DNA of 64,000 nucleotides, taken from NCBI RefSeq assembly GCF_007830295.1, contig NZ_VLKC01000001.1:1-64000 (forward strand), in the 5' to 3' direction. The position numbers and the translations under genes were made by a program. Shown piece after piece: positions 18,769-27,336 of this stretch. The stretch is from Sporomusa sp. KB1 (GTDB lineage: Bacteria > Bacillota > Negativicutes > Sporomusales > Sporomusaceae). Within the stretch, counting starts at the first letter, position 1. Each line of letters starts with the position of its first letter. The notes below the pieces were generated by a model, which had not been told where the DNA came from, searched no databases, and worked only from the letters and a program-made list of their open reading frames with translations.

Positions 18769-20661
18769 TTGCTCAAAATTGCTTTAGGCCAGATGGAGGT
18801 TATTCCTGGTAGACCAGATTTAAATACCGATAAAATGCTGATCATGATTCAGGATGCCTGTAACCAGCATGCTGACATGATTATTTTTCCCGAAATGGCC
18901 ATCCCGGGTTATTTATTAGGTGATACCTGGGAACAAATGTCTTTTCTGCAGGATTGTGAAGATTTTGGCCGTCAGATAATTGCTGCGTCCCAAACTATTT
19001 GCATCATTTTCGGTAATGTTGCTGTGCAATGGGACAAACACGGCGATGATGGCCGGGTACGCAAACATAATGCCTGCTTTGTGGCTCACCATGGCCAACT
19101 TCTCGCCACCCGCATCAAGACGCTGCACCCCAATTACCGTGAATTTGATGACACCAGGCACTTTTTTAGTCTGCGCAAACTGGCCCTTGAATGCAAGCAG
19201 GATATTGAAACCCTGCTGATACCTGCGAAAGTTACTATCAGAAATAAAGAATATAGTCTGGGCTGTATTATTTGTGAGGACGGCTGGAATGATGATTACA
19301 ATGTTGATCCTATTGCCGCCCTTCAGGCTAATGGTCCCCTTGATTTGATAATTAATCTCTCTAGTTCCCCATTTACTCTGGGTAAAAACAATAAACGTAA
19401 CCGGGTATTTTCCAGGCAAGCCCGGGAAATTGGCATACCACTTATCTATGTAAACACTGTTGGCCTCCAAAACAATGGTAAAACAATATACACCTTTGAC
19501 GGTTTCAGTACAGTATATAACCGCATGGGGGAAATTATCGCCTACTGTCAGCCTTTTACAGAAACTCTGGATTACCTTGACCTTGCTATTAACGCAAATG
19601 ATCAAGACCTGCCATCAATCAGCGTACCTAATGATTTTACCATTGACAGCTTATATCAGGCTGTCAATTATGGGATCAGAAAATTCTTACAGTCAATTGG
19701 TATGACCAAAGTTGTCATCGGCCTATCAGGCGGCATAGATTCAGCAGTAAATGCCTCACTATTTGCCCGTATTTTAAACCCGGAAAACATCCTGCTGGTC
19801 AATATGCCTAGTAAATTCAACTCCAAAACCACCAGGGATTTAGCCGCCCAACTGGCAAAAAATCTTGGCTGCCTATACACAGTAATGCCTATTGAAGAAT
19901 CAGTCGAATATACTGCCTCCCAAATCAGTGGTACACCAGTCACCAATCTGGCCGATGGTCGGCAATTTAACTTTCTGGTATCTTCCTTTGTCCTGGAAAA
20001 CATTCAGGCCAGGGATCGTTCTGCCCGATTATTGGCAGGCATCGCGGCTGCTTTTGGCGGCGGTTTCACCTGCAATGCCAACAAAACTGAGCTTTCAGTC
20101 GGCTACTCTACCCTCTATGGCGATCAGGCCGGATTCTTAGCCGCATTGGCTGACCTATGGAAACATCAGGTCTATCAATTGGCTGACTATTTAAATACCC
20201 ATGTCTATGAGCGGGAAGTGATTCCCCAGGCAATCATTGATTTAGTGCCAAGTGCAGAGCTTTCTTTTGAGCAATCGGTTGACCAAGGCAAAGGGGATCC
20301 CATTATCTATCCCTATCATGACTATTTATTCCGCTCTTTTATGGAATATTGGAACCGCGCTACGCCGGAAGATATTTTAGTTTGGTATAGCCAAGGCCCT
20401 GCTGTGCTAGAACAAAAACTAGGCTGCCAGGCTGGTCTTGTTAAGCGATTATTTCCCAGCCCGCGTGAATTTATTGAAGACCTGGAACGCTGGTGGCGTC
20501 TCTATACCGGTATGGCAATAGCCAAACGCATTCAAGCCCCGCCAGTATTGGCTGTCAGTCGCCGGGTCTACGGTTTTGATCACCGCGAAGCGCAAAACAG
20601 TGTGTATTTTACTCAAAAATACCTAAAAATAAAACATACCCTACTATCCGGAGATCAGTGA
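18769..20661 (+). CDS. nadE: Glutamine-dependent NAD+ synthetase
   Basis: The 630-residue two-domain enzyme makes NAD+ from deamido-NAD+, ATP and glutamine. The nitrilase-like glutaminase domain (1-280) has its triad in IFPEMA (Glu), IKTLHPNY (Lys) and IICEDGW (Cys). The synthetase domain has the P-loop VIGLSGGIDSAVNAS near 318 and the NKTELSVGYSTLYGD run near 445. The start is TTG 18769, 10 bases after GAGG. It stands alone in its neighbourhood. Confidence 0.95.
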   Translation: MLKIALGQMEVIPGRPDLNTDKMLIMIQDACNQHADMIIFPEMAIPGYLLGDTWEQMSFLQDCEDFGRQIIAASQTICIIFGNVAVQWDKHGDDGRVRKHNACFVAHHGQLLATRIKTLHPNYREFDDTRHFFSLRKLALECKQDIETLLIPAKVTIRNKEYSLGCIICEDGWNDDYNVDPIAALQANGPLDLIINLSSSPFTLGKNNKRNRVFSRQAREIGIPLIYVNTVGLQNNGKTIYTFDGFSTVYNRMGEIIAYCQPFTETLDYLDLAINANDQDLPSISVPNDFTIDSLYQAVNYGIRKFLQSIGMTKVVIGLSGGIDSAVNASLFARILNPENILLVNMPSKFNSKTTRDLAAQLAKNLGCLYTVMPIEESVEYTASQISGTPVTNLADGRQFNFLVSSFVLENIQARDRSARLLAGIAAAFGGGFTCNANKTELSVGYSTLYGDQAGFLAALADLWKHQVYQLADYLNTHVYEREVIPQAIIDLVPSAELSFEQSVDQGKGDPIIYPYHDYLFRSFMEYWNRATPEDILVWYSQGPAVLEQKLGCQAGLVKRLFPSPREFIEDLERWWRLYTGMAIAKRIQAPPVLAVSRRVYGFDHREAQNSVYFTQKYLKIKHTLLSGDQ

Positions 20662-20709
20662 GGGGTACGGGGCACGGGGTACGGAGCACGGGGCACGGAG
20701 CACGGGGCC
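20662..20709. repeat. 7-base tandem repeat (GGGNACG)
   Basis: Directly after the nadE stop there are about seven units of GGGTACG, GGGCACG or GAGCACG in a row. It is a GC-rich microsatellite-like tract of unknown role in an otherwise AT-rich intergenic region. Confidence 0.85.
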
Positions 20710-20790
20710 GCCTGTGCCGGGTTTTGGACTTGACACCCCTTGTTTTATAATGCCTCCGCGACTCCCAAAACCTATACTTTCTTATTCTAT

Positions 20791-20841
20791 AAAAACACGA
20801 CAAAGGCAAAGGGATAATCCCTTTGCCTTTGTCGTGTTTTT
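20791..20841. terminator. Bidirectional terminator, 24-bp perfect stem
   Basis: AAAAACACGACAAAGGCAAA continuing to GGGA is followed by TAA and its full complement. A-runs and T-runs on both sides let it serve nadE on the plus strand and the zinc-ribbon membrane gene on the minus strand. Confidence 0.9.
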
Positions 20842-20845
20842 ACTA

Positions 20846-21208
20846 CTATTTTATTAACATCCGTAATAGCCAGATGCCAATGAACACGGCACTAATTACC
20901 GATAGGATAAGCAGAAGTACAGGCAGAAAAAAGAATAACAATACGGCTAAAATAGCGGCTACCATCAGATTTCCAGCCCAGCCGTAAGAACCAAAGGAAA
21001 GATTGATTCGTTTAACCCGTGGCGCAGCGCCTGATTCATAACTGCTCTCCTGCCCGTGGCGGGCATGAACATTATCGCCTTCAATAGTAATACCGTTAAA
21101 ACCATCCCGTTCCTGACGGCTTAATACAGTAACTCCCAATGTATGGCCGCAATGCGGACAGGTATCTGCTCCGTTTTGTATTAACTCATTACAGTAAGGA
21201 CATTGCAT
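20846..21208 (-). CDS. Zinc-ribbon membrane protein
   Basis: The 120-residue protein has an N-terminal zinc ribbon (CPYC...CPHC at 3-21), a polar linker, and two hydrophobic segments near the C-terminus (about 78-98 and 100-117) that should anchor it in the inner membrane with the ribbon in the cytoplasm. The family function is unknown. GGAGGGG lies 5 bases before the ATG. It follows the hypothetical gene at 21228-22775 by 19 bases and may be co-transcribed with it. Confidence 0.85.
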   Translation of the reverse strand: MQCPYCNELIQNGADTCPHCGHTLGVTVLSRQERDGFNGITIEGDNVHARHGQESSYESGAAPRVKRINLSFGSYGWAGNLMVAAILAVLLFFFLPVLLLILSVISAVFIGIWLLRMLIK

Positions 21209-21227
21209 GGTTTACCCCTCCTGACAC

Positions 21228-22775
21228 TTATTGTAGATCATACAGCAAGGAAATCATGCCTTCTTCACTTAAATATCTGGGATCATATTTTTCCAGCTTT
21301 AATACATCGAAAAGTCTATTGCTGCTGGTACTAATACTTGATTTACCTACCTTCATTTCTTCGACTAACACGTTTATCGGCATATCGGCCTCACCATTAT
21401 TAATCCTGGAGTAGACCTGAATGACAGCAGCAGCCCATACAGCTGGTTTGCGGACATTTACGGTAGTAATCCGGGAAAAATCCTGCCACATCTTCTGTGC
21501 CAAAACAGTATCATGCAGCGAATAGCCAAATTGGGGCATATAAGTTGCAATGGATTTTGTTACTGCCATATTAACGTTTTTTTCATCAGTTACCGGCTGC
21601 GGAAAGTTGCGTTCCATCTGTGCGTAAGAAGTAACATTAACCCTGGCCCAGGTAGCTAGAAGGTCAATTGTGTGTCTTACAGCATTAGCATGCCGCTCAA
21701 TAAAGTCACCCCAGGTAACACCCGGTTGTTGCAACTCTAACATAGCTTTCTGGCGATTAATTTCTTCCTTGATCCGTCGGCGCAAATTACTACTAATTTC
21801 AACACTGGTAATGAAATTAATCATAACCAATTCGTGTTCCTCTTGCTGCAGAAAGACATGTCCATAAAATAACAATTTCTTTACAAGTTTATAATTATAA
21901 TTTGGATTAGGCAAACGAATTTTTTCGTCAGTCAGCAGATTAATACAATCAACCCACTCCTGATTAACTACGCTCTCAACGTAAAATACTGTAAACTTGG
22001 CTCCCATAAGCTCTTTCAGTATCTTTTGTTCCTCGTCATTCAACTGCTTACTACAATCCGATTCAAACTGCGTTATCGGCGTGCGGTCATTTGCCAGTAA
22101 ATGATAATCAAATAAAAAATAATCCCAAAACCCCAGCCAGAATTCATCGTCATTTTCATTGTCCGGCATTTGCCCAAGCGGTCCTAAGTATAGTGAAAGC
22201 GCCCGGTCAAAATCATCAATGAAATTTTCTCGCTGGAAATAAGAACTAAACTTATGCATCAACCGTTCTACCGCTTCACCAACTATGCTGCCGATATCTT
22301 TCGGTATCGTAGTAAGTGATGCTTCTTTGGGCAGCAGGCTTTCCTCGTCCCCTGGTTCAATAAACTTAAGCTGCTTACCTCCAGTCATAAATGCCGCTGC
22401 CTGTTCAAGTTCCGTAGTATCAAGATGTATTTTTTTGGTGGCCAAATAATCATAAAACTCTCGCAATACATCAAATAAATGATTTACCATCTTAATATTG
22501 GGTTTAAACTCTTCTGTTTGTACAATCATCCATTCAACAGCCAAACTATACTCGACAGCTGTCAGCTCATTAAGGGTTATATCACCTGAATAAGACAAAT
22601 AAGATACAAACATTTGCAGGTTGTGCCACCTATCACTCAATACCTGGTCATCGGCGCCCTGCCAAGCCTTCTGACGCAAAAAACCTTCAATCCATTCTCG
22701 CTTTATTGCTGAATTCCATTCAAGCTCTTCAAAAAAGACCTGGACTTCATCATAGACATTTTTTATGTTGGTCAT
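21228..22775 (-). CDS. Hypothetical protein with C-terminal HTH/cyclin-like segment
   Basis: This 515-residue soluble protein is mostly helical and acidic. I do not recognise the N-terminal two thirds. The end (about 445-500, RKPAVWAAAVIQVYSRINNG then VEEMKVGKSSISTSSNRLF) resembles the DUF6398/cyclin-like or winged helix segment that follows the pattern PxVWAAA...F-G-VS-S-S in SEC-C-type proteins. It has no signal peptide or catalytic motif that I can see. AAGGAG is 13 bases before the ATG. It precedes the zinc-ribbon membrane gene. Confidence 0.75.
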   Translation of the reverse strand: MTNIKNVYDEVQVFFEELEWNSAIKREWIEGFLRQKAWQGADDQVLSDRWHNLQMFVSYLSYSGDITLNELTAVEYSLAVEWMIVQTEEFKPNIKMVNHLFDVLREFYDYLATKKIHLDTTELEQAAAFMTGGKQLKFIEPGDEESLLPKEASLTTIPKDIGSIVGEAVERLMHKFSSYFQRENFIDDFDRALSLYLGPLGQMPDNENDDEFWLGFWDYFLFDYHLLANDRTPITQFESDCSKQLNDEEQKILKELMGAKFTVFYVESVVNQEWVDCINLLTDEKIRLPNPNYNYKLVKKLLFYGHVFLQQEEHELVMINFITSVEISSNLRRRIKEEINRQKAMLELQQPGVTWGDFIERHANAVRHTIDLLATWARVNVTSYAQMERNFPQPVTDEKNVNMAVTKSIATYMPQFGYSLHDTVLAQKMWQDFSRITTVNVRKPAVWAAAVIQVYSRINNGEADMPINVLVEEMKVGKSSISTSSNRLFDVLKLEKYDPRYLSEEGMISLLYDLQ

Positions 22776-22855
22776 GGTAACTATTTAACTCCTTTAAGCA
22801 CGTTAACGAACCTTATTATAACACGTTTACCCCCTCTAAACCAGTAGTATTCCAC

Positions 22856-24175
22856 TTATTGGAATTGTTTTCCATTAGTTAGTGCATTTAGGAATGTTTT
22901 CCCACTCCTTGTCTTAATTGACAGATCACTAACAATCACACGCATAACTGATATACGGCCCGCTTCTGTACTATATCCACCCAGCGAGTGAATGGCATAT
23001 TGGCGGCCATCCTGTTCTTGACCCAGATACATCATAACATGGCCTGGCATATAGATAGCATCCCCTGGCTCCAACTTATTGATTTGCGCGACTCGGTCAC
23101 TTCCTGAAAATGCAATAGTCCGGCCAGCGGTCAGCTCCTGTTCATCGGCATTGCGCGGCAGTTTTAAGCCAAAACTCCGGTATACATCAAGCACCAGCGA
23201 AGAGCAGTCCCAACTATCATGCATTCCGCCCCAGCCATAACGCTGACCCTGTAATTTAAACACCTGACTGATAATATTAGCTCTGGTATAGGGCAGATAC
23301 CCGCGAACCACCTGATTATCCACCGGCACTGCAGCCAGCTCGAAAACTAACTCTCCCTGAGGACCACGTACCGGCAGCTTAACAGCATAGTTTCCTGTCT
23401 TACCTTGTTTTTCGCGCAGCAAAGAATCCTTGCTGTCAGCCAGCGGCAGTTTGGCTCCCATGGCAAACACAGTATCCCCGATGGTAATTTTACGGGCTGT
23501 CACTGTTAAAAATTCCGCTGTATCAAGATACTTCAGCCACTCCTGCCGATTGACAGCAATAGCTAACGCCTTGGCTGGCAGCCACCCCCGATAGTTATAG
23601 GTTTGGACATAGTACCAATCTTTGTTCAAGCTTTCATGCAATATAACAACAGGTTCAGCCGGATCAATCGCCGTTTCCTGCCACAAGTCAAATTCATGAT
23701 CATCACTCTTGTCGGCCACAAAGTCATTTGAAGGATAACTCCTGATATTAGCACGAGTCACAGTGAACGCAAACCGCACAAGGGTACTGGGTGCAATCGC
23801 ATCTATATTACACTTAGCCGCAAGTGTGCTGTAATAATCAGCTGTAACCGTTTGACCATTTACATATTCCCTATCCTCTGGCTGCTTAGGTACAGTGATC
23901 AGGCTTACCAGTTTTTCCTTTGACAATTTACTTGGGTACTGGCGCAAATCAAAAACTGTATCAGGTGACTTATCGATTACCGCCTGATTAAAGGCAGCAA
24001 TCTCCTTTTGTTCCAAAATTACTCGATTAGGTTCTTGCAATTTACTAATCCAATAGGTTTCATTAAGCATCGCCGGGACAACATTAGGCATCACCCTATA
24101 TGCATCTGCCGCCGCTACCGGCCATACAATGGCTGCCAGGGTAATCATGGTAACAAACAACATCAATCTTTTCAT
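22856..24175 (-). CDS. SH3 / NlpC-P60 peptidoglycan endopeptidase
   Basis: The 439-residue exported protein has a signal peptide (about 1-25, MKRLMLFVTMITLAAIVWPV), an N-terminal NlpC/P60 stabilising region, two SH3-like segments (about 140-260; ANIRSYPSND, DWYYVQTYNYRGWLPA) and a C-terminal NlpC/P60 domain. The catalytic Cys is in WDCSSLVLD near 326 and the His in PGHVMMYLG near 378. It should cut peptide stems of the thin periplasmic murein. AAGGAGGAA precedes the ATG. It is divergent from the LytS gene. Confidence 0.92.
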   Translation of the reverse strand: MKRLMLFVTMITLAAIVWPVAAADAYRVMPNVVPAMLNETYWISKLQEPNRVILEQKEIAAFNQAVIDKSPDTVFDLRQYPSKLSKEKLVSLITVPKQPEDREYVNGQTVTADYYSTLAAKCNIDAIAPSTLVRFAFTVTRANIRSYPSNDFVADKSDDHEFDLWQETAIDPAEPVVILHESLNKDWYYVQTYNYRGWLPAKALAIAVNRQEWLKYLDTAEFLTVTARKITIGDTVFAMGAKLPLADSKDSLLREKQGKTGNYAVKLPVRGPQGELVFELAAVPVDNQVVRGYLPYTRANIISQVFKLQGQRYGWGGMHDSWDCSSLVLDVYRSFGLKLPRNADEQELTAGRTIAFSGSDRVAQINKLEPGDAIYMPGHVMMYLGQEQDGRQYAIHSLGGYSTEAGRISVMRVIVSDLSIKTRSGKTFLNALTNGKQFQ

Positions 24176-24324
24176 TCTTGACTTCCTCCTTCATTCGGCT
24201 AATCAGCCACTCATTTCCATTAAGCATAATTCACCAATTTACCCGCACTATCCTGCAAGCATTGACAGAAATGATTGTCAGCTACCGTGAAAAATGCTAT
24301 TCTGAAGAAATGAGGGGGATAAGT

Positions 24325-26025
24325 ATGTCTGAACAGTTACTATTAGAAATGATTCAACGACTAAGCGTAGCCGCCACGCTTGCTTTTGTATTATCTCAAA
24401 CCAGCATATTTCGACGTCTGATTAACCGCCGCAATACTTGCCAGGATGCCCTGCTGCTTACTATTTTTTTTGGTCTTGTCGGCATCTCTGGAACCTATGC
24501 CGGTATACCCATCAATGATGCTATTGCCAATTCCCGGGTTGTCGGAGTTATGGCGGCCGGCTTTATCGGTGGACGTTTTATGGGAATATCAGCTGGCATC
24601 ATTGCCGGCGGCCATCGTTACCTCTTAGGCGGCTTCACTTCCTTTTCCTGCGCGTTAGCCAATATTTGCGAAGGCCTGCTGGCCGGCATGATTCACAAAC
24701 ACTACCCAGGGCGGCCAATTCCCTGGTGGCTCGCACTTGTTGCCGGTGTTTTTGGGGAAATCATGCAAATGGGTATTATTTTATTAACAGCACGTCCCTA
24801 TTATCTTGCTGTAGAACTTGTCAGCGAAATTGCTTTACCCATGATTGTTGCCAACTCACTGGGCTTGATGGTATTTATGCTGATTATAAAAACAGCCACT
24901 GAGGCGCAAGAAAAAATCAGTGCCGAACAATCCCATAAGGCACTTCATATTGCAAACAAGACATTACCTTATTTAAGGCGCGGCCTTACTGCAGAATCGG
25001 CGCAGGCAACAGCCCATATCATTTTGGCTACCGCCGGTTATGATGCCATAGCTATTACAGATACCGAGAAAGTAATAGCGTTTACAGGCGCGGAAAGTTC
25101 TCATCATGCCCCTTCTGTAAATACCAGTCTGACAACAGCCACCCGCCAAGCGCTTGCCACCGGTCAAGTGCAGCTTGCCCGGGACAAGTCCGAGATCGGT
25201 TGCGCCCACGCTGGTTGTCAGCTTGCAAGTGCTATTGTTGTGCCACTAAAAAGCGCCGACAGAGTGATTGGTGCTTTAAAGCTATATTATACCCATAAGA
25301 GCAACCTCGGTCAGGCAGACATCGTTTTCGCGACCGGCCTGGCCCACTTATTTTCTACCCAGCTTGAACTTACTGAGATTGACCACCAGGCTAAAAGGGC
25401 TGACAAAGCCAGAATGAAAGCCTTGCACGCCCAGATTAATCCCCACTTTTTATTTAATACCCTTAATACCATTACTTCGCTTATTCGCACCAAGCCTGAT
25501 TTAGCGCGAGAGTTGCTAATCAAATTAAGTATGATCTTCCGCTATACACTGCATAAGACCGGGCAAAATATTACCATCAATGAGGAACTGGCACAAGTCC
25601 GCGCTTATCTTGCTATTGAACAAGCCCGCCATGGTGAAAAGCTGGTGGTAATAGAAGCAATCGAGCCCGAGCTTGGTCATTACCTGATTCCATCACTTAC
25701 CATCCAGCCGCTGGTAGAAAACGCCATAAAACACGGCTTGCAGCCCAAACCTACCGGTGGCTCGCTTACGATTAAAGCTATTGATTGCGGGGACGATATC
25801 GAAATGAATATTATTGACAACGGTGTTGGTATGGATTTAGCAGCCCACAATCCACTTGAGCATCCAAGTGGTGAAAGTATTGGCTTAATCAACGTGCATG
25901 AGCGCCTCTACGGGCAATATGGCAGTAGTTATGGCTTAACACTTACCAGCCAACCTGGCCAGGGGACTACAATTACATTGCGTTTTCCCAAATGCCTTAC
26001 TGACGAGGTGGATGATTGTGCTTAA
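24325..26025 (+). CDS. LytS/BtsS-type sensor histidine kinase
   Basis: The 566-residue kinase has about six membrane segments (1-180) of the 5TM-5TMR_LYT type with GGRFMGISAGIIAGGHRY, a GAF-like domain (about 210-345), a His_kinase domain with the phosphorylated His in HAQINPHFLFNTLN near 380, and an ATPase domain (NAIKHG, DNGVGM, SIGLINVHERL). ATG 24325 follows GAGGGGG by 7 bases; longer frames to 24178 lack a ribosome site. BtsS, a relative, senses pyruvate; others sense envelope state. It overlaps the LytTR regulator gene. Confidence 0.93.
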   Translation: MSEQLLLEMIQRLSVAATLAFVLSQTSIFRRLINRRNTCQDALLLTIFFGLVGISGTYAGIPINDAIANSRVVGVMAAGFIGGRFMGISAGIIAGGHRYLLGGFTSFSCALANICEGLLAGMIHKHYPGRPIPWWLALVAGVFGEIMQMGIILLTARPYYLAVELVSEIALPMIVANSLGLMVFMLIIKTATEAQEKISAEQSHKALHIANKTLPYLRRGLTAESAQATAHIILATAGYDAIAITDTEKVIAFTGAESSHHAPSVNTSLTTATRQALATGQVQLARDKSEIGCAHAGCQLASAIVVPLKSADRVIGALKLYYTHKSNLGQADIVFATGLAHLFSTQLELTEIDHQAKRADKARMKALHAQINPHFLFNTLNTITSLIRTKPDLARELLIKLSMIFRYTLHKTGQNITINEELAQVRAYLAIEQARHGEKLVVIEAIEPELGHYLIPSLTIQPLVENAIKHGLQPKPTGGSLTIKAIDCGDDIEMNIIDNGVGMDLAAHNPLEHPSGESIGLINVHERLYGQYGSSYGLTLTSQPGQGTTITLRFPKCLTDEVDDCA

Positions 26026-26788
26026 AGCCATTATTGTTGATGACGAACTACCGGCTCGCGACGAACTAAAATTTTTGCTGTCCCAGCTGCCGGCTATCAC
26101 CGTGATTGGTGAGGCGGACAACGGCCCGGCAGCAGTCGGCCTTGCAGCCCAGTGCGACCCTGATGTTGTATTCCTGGATATTCAAATGCGGGGCATGAGC
26201 GGCCTTGATACCGCACTAGCCCTGCGAACAGCCGCGCCACAAGCCCTTATTGTTTTTGCCACCGCCTATGATGAATATGCACTTAAAGCATTTGAAATAG
26301 GCGCTGTTGATTATCTGCTAAAGCCGTTTGAAAGTGAGCGAGTAACCTCTACCGTGCTGCGTTTAGAAAAGTATCATCCTGAAGAATGGCAAGTAGCCAC
26401 CACGCGCCTTGATCAAACGTTGAATTCCGCAGTTCAACAGCCAGTACACAAACTGGCTGTTGAAAAAAATGGCAAAATCATGTTAATTGATTATGATGAT
26501 ATTATCTACATTCATACCCTTACAGGGTTAGTCAAAATTATAACCATAGCCGGGGAATACAGCTACTCTGGCACGTTGACAGAACTACAGGAACGTCTGC
26601 GGGACACGCCTATTTTACGCGTACACAGAAGCTACCTTGTCCATATGGAAAAAGTTAAGGAAGTCATCCCCTGGTTCAAAGGTACTTACTGGCTAAAATT
26701 GCCTACACCTGGTAATAGCAGCTATATCGAGGTACCTGTCGGCAAAGGCCAAATAAAGAAATTAAAGGAAATTCTGGGACTTAAGTGA
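26018..26788 (+). CDS. LytTR-family response regulator
   Basis: The 256-residue partner of the LytS-like kinase has a receiver domain (IIVDDELPARDEL, phospho-Asp in VVFLDIQM near 53, lysine in LLKPFE near 103) and a LytTR DNA-binding domain (about 145-250, with RVHRSYLVH). GTG 26018 lies 9 bases after GAGG and inside the end of the kinase gene, so translation is coupled; ATG 26012 is the alternative. Its TGA stop lies in the first bases of multi-hairpin repeat copy C. LytTR proteins bind paired direct repeats. Confidence 0.94.
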   Translation: MLKAIIVDDELPARDELKFLLSQLPAITVIGEADNGPAAVGLAAQCDPDVVFLDIQMRGMSGLDTALALRTAAPQALIVFATAYDEYALKAFEIGAVDYLLKPFESERVTSTVLRLEKYHPEEWQVATTRLDQTLNSAVQQPVHKLAVEKNGKIMLIDYDDIIYIHTLTGLVKIITIAGEYSYSGTLTELQERLRDTPILRVHRSYLVHMEKVKEVIPWFKGTYWLKLPTPGNSSYIEVPVGKGQIKKLKEILGLK

Positions 26789-26885
26789 ACTCGTTCAGCA
26801 AAGCTGGACATCGAATCTTTAGGTGGGGGCTCTACCCCACCTAAAGTAACGCCGCCTATAGAGGCGGGATTCTTAACTCATCGGC
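26785..26885 (+). repeat. Multi-hairpin intergenic element, copy C
   Basis: This is the most diverged full-length copy. Hairpin I is GTTCAGC/GCTGGAC, hairpin II TAGGTGGGG/CCCCACCTA and hairpin III CCGCCT/AGGCGG. Relative to copies A and B, hairpin II has changed on both arms (C to T with G to A, A to G with T to C), so pairing is preserved. The GTGAACTCG start includes the stop codon of the LytTR gene. Confidence 0.85.
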
Positions 26886-26911
26886 CAAAATAAATTAGCC
26901 AAAAATATATC

Positions 26912-26947
26912 TTGACTTTACTAACATATCATGATATATTAGTAAAG
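26912..26947 (+). promoter_or_regulatory. Promoter covered by a 32-bp palindromic operator
   Basis: TTGACT (26912-26917), a 17-base spacer and TATATT (26935-26940) form a strong promoter. A palindrome with arms CTTTACTAACATATCA and TGATATATTAGTAAAG (26916-26947, one mismatched pair) spans spacer and -10, so a bound dimer would block transcription. The next gene is the 65-residue protein at 27083. No repressor gene is adjacent. Confidence 0.85.
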
Positions 26948-27082
26948 ATTATTGTCCATGTGGTTGTAAGCCCCTATTTAGAAAAAGTAGCTTTCCGAAT
27001 TCTCTTTGTTCTAATTAGTAATTGGTAGTAGTCGAAGGTAATTGCGGCTGATTACCCATTTAGAATTAAGGAGGAACTAGAT

Positions 27083-27280
27083 ATGAAACGTATTATATCA
27101 TTAATTAAACGCTTAAATTTTTTAGGCTATTGCACCTTTGAAATTGAAAGTATAATTAAAGAAGCGATTGGTATTGGCATCATCAGCAACTTAAGCAGTA
27201 ACCAAGAACTTGCTGTTATTGAGCATCTCGAGCTGTACGAGCAATTAGGGCTAAATTATCTGAACACTTATAGTAAATAA
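27083..27280 (+). CDS. Hypothetical 65-residue protein under an operator
   Basis: The small soluble, leucine- and isoleucine-rich protein (MKRIISLIKRLNFLGYCTFE ... NYLNTYSK) has a basic amphipathic N-terminus and is otherwise predicted helical. I do not recognise it. AAGGAGGAA lies 9 bases before the ATG. It is transcribed alone from the palindrome-covered promoter with a ~130-base leader, and ends in an intrinsic terminator, so it is strongly expressed when derepressed. Its size and helices recall phosphatase or antirepressor peptides of sporulation, but that is speculation. Confidence 0.8.
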   Translation: MKRIISLIKRLNFLGYCTFEIESIIKEAIGIGIISNLSSNQELAVIEHLELYEQLGLNYLNTYSK

Positions 27281-27291
27281 GTAAGTATTAA

Positions 27292-27328
27292 AAAAATCCG
27301 CGTTCACTAAGCGAACGCGGATTTTTTT
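27292..27328. terminator. Intrinsic terminator, bidirectional
   Basis: ATCCGCGTTC and GAACGCGGAT pair around a 7-base loop, followed by TTTTTTT on the plus strand and preceded by AAAAAA. It serves the 65-residue gene and the converging ABC permease gene. Confidence 0.9.
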
Positions 27329-27336
27329 ATGTGGGT

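Noticed and set aside
20662..20709. Possible CRISPR array
   Set aside because: The units are 7 bases long, directly adjacent and without spacers, so it is a simple tandem repeat. No cas genes are present.
20609..20809. Minus-strand frame overlapping the end of nadE
   Set aside because: It runs through the 7-base repeat and a terminator and overlaps a well-supported gene.
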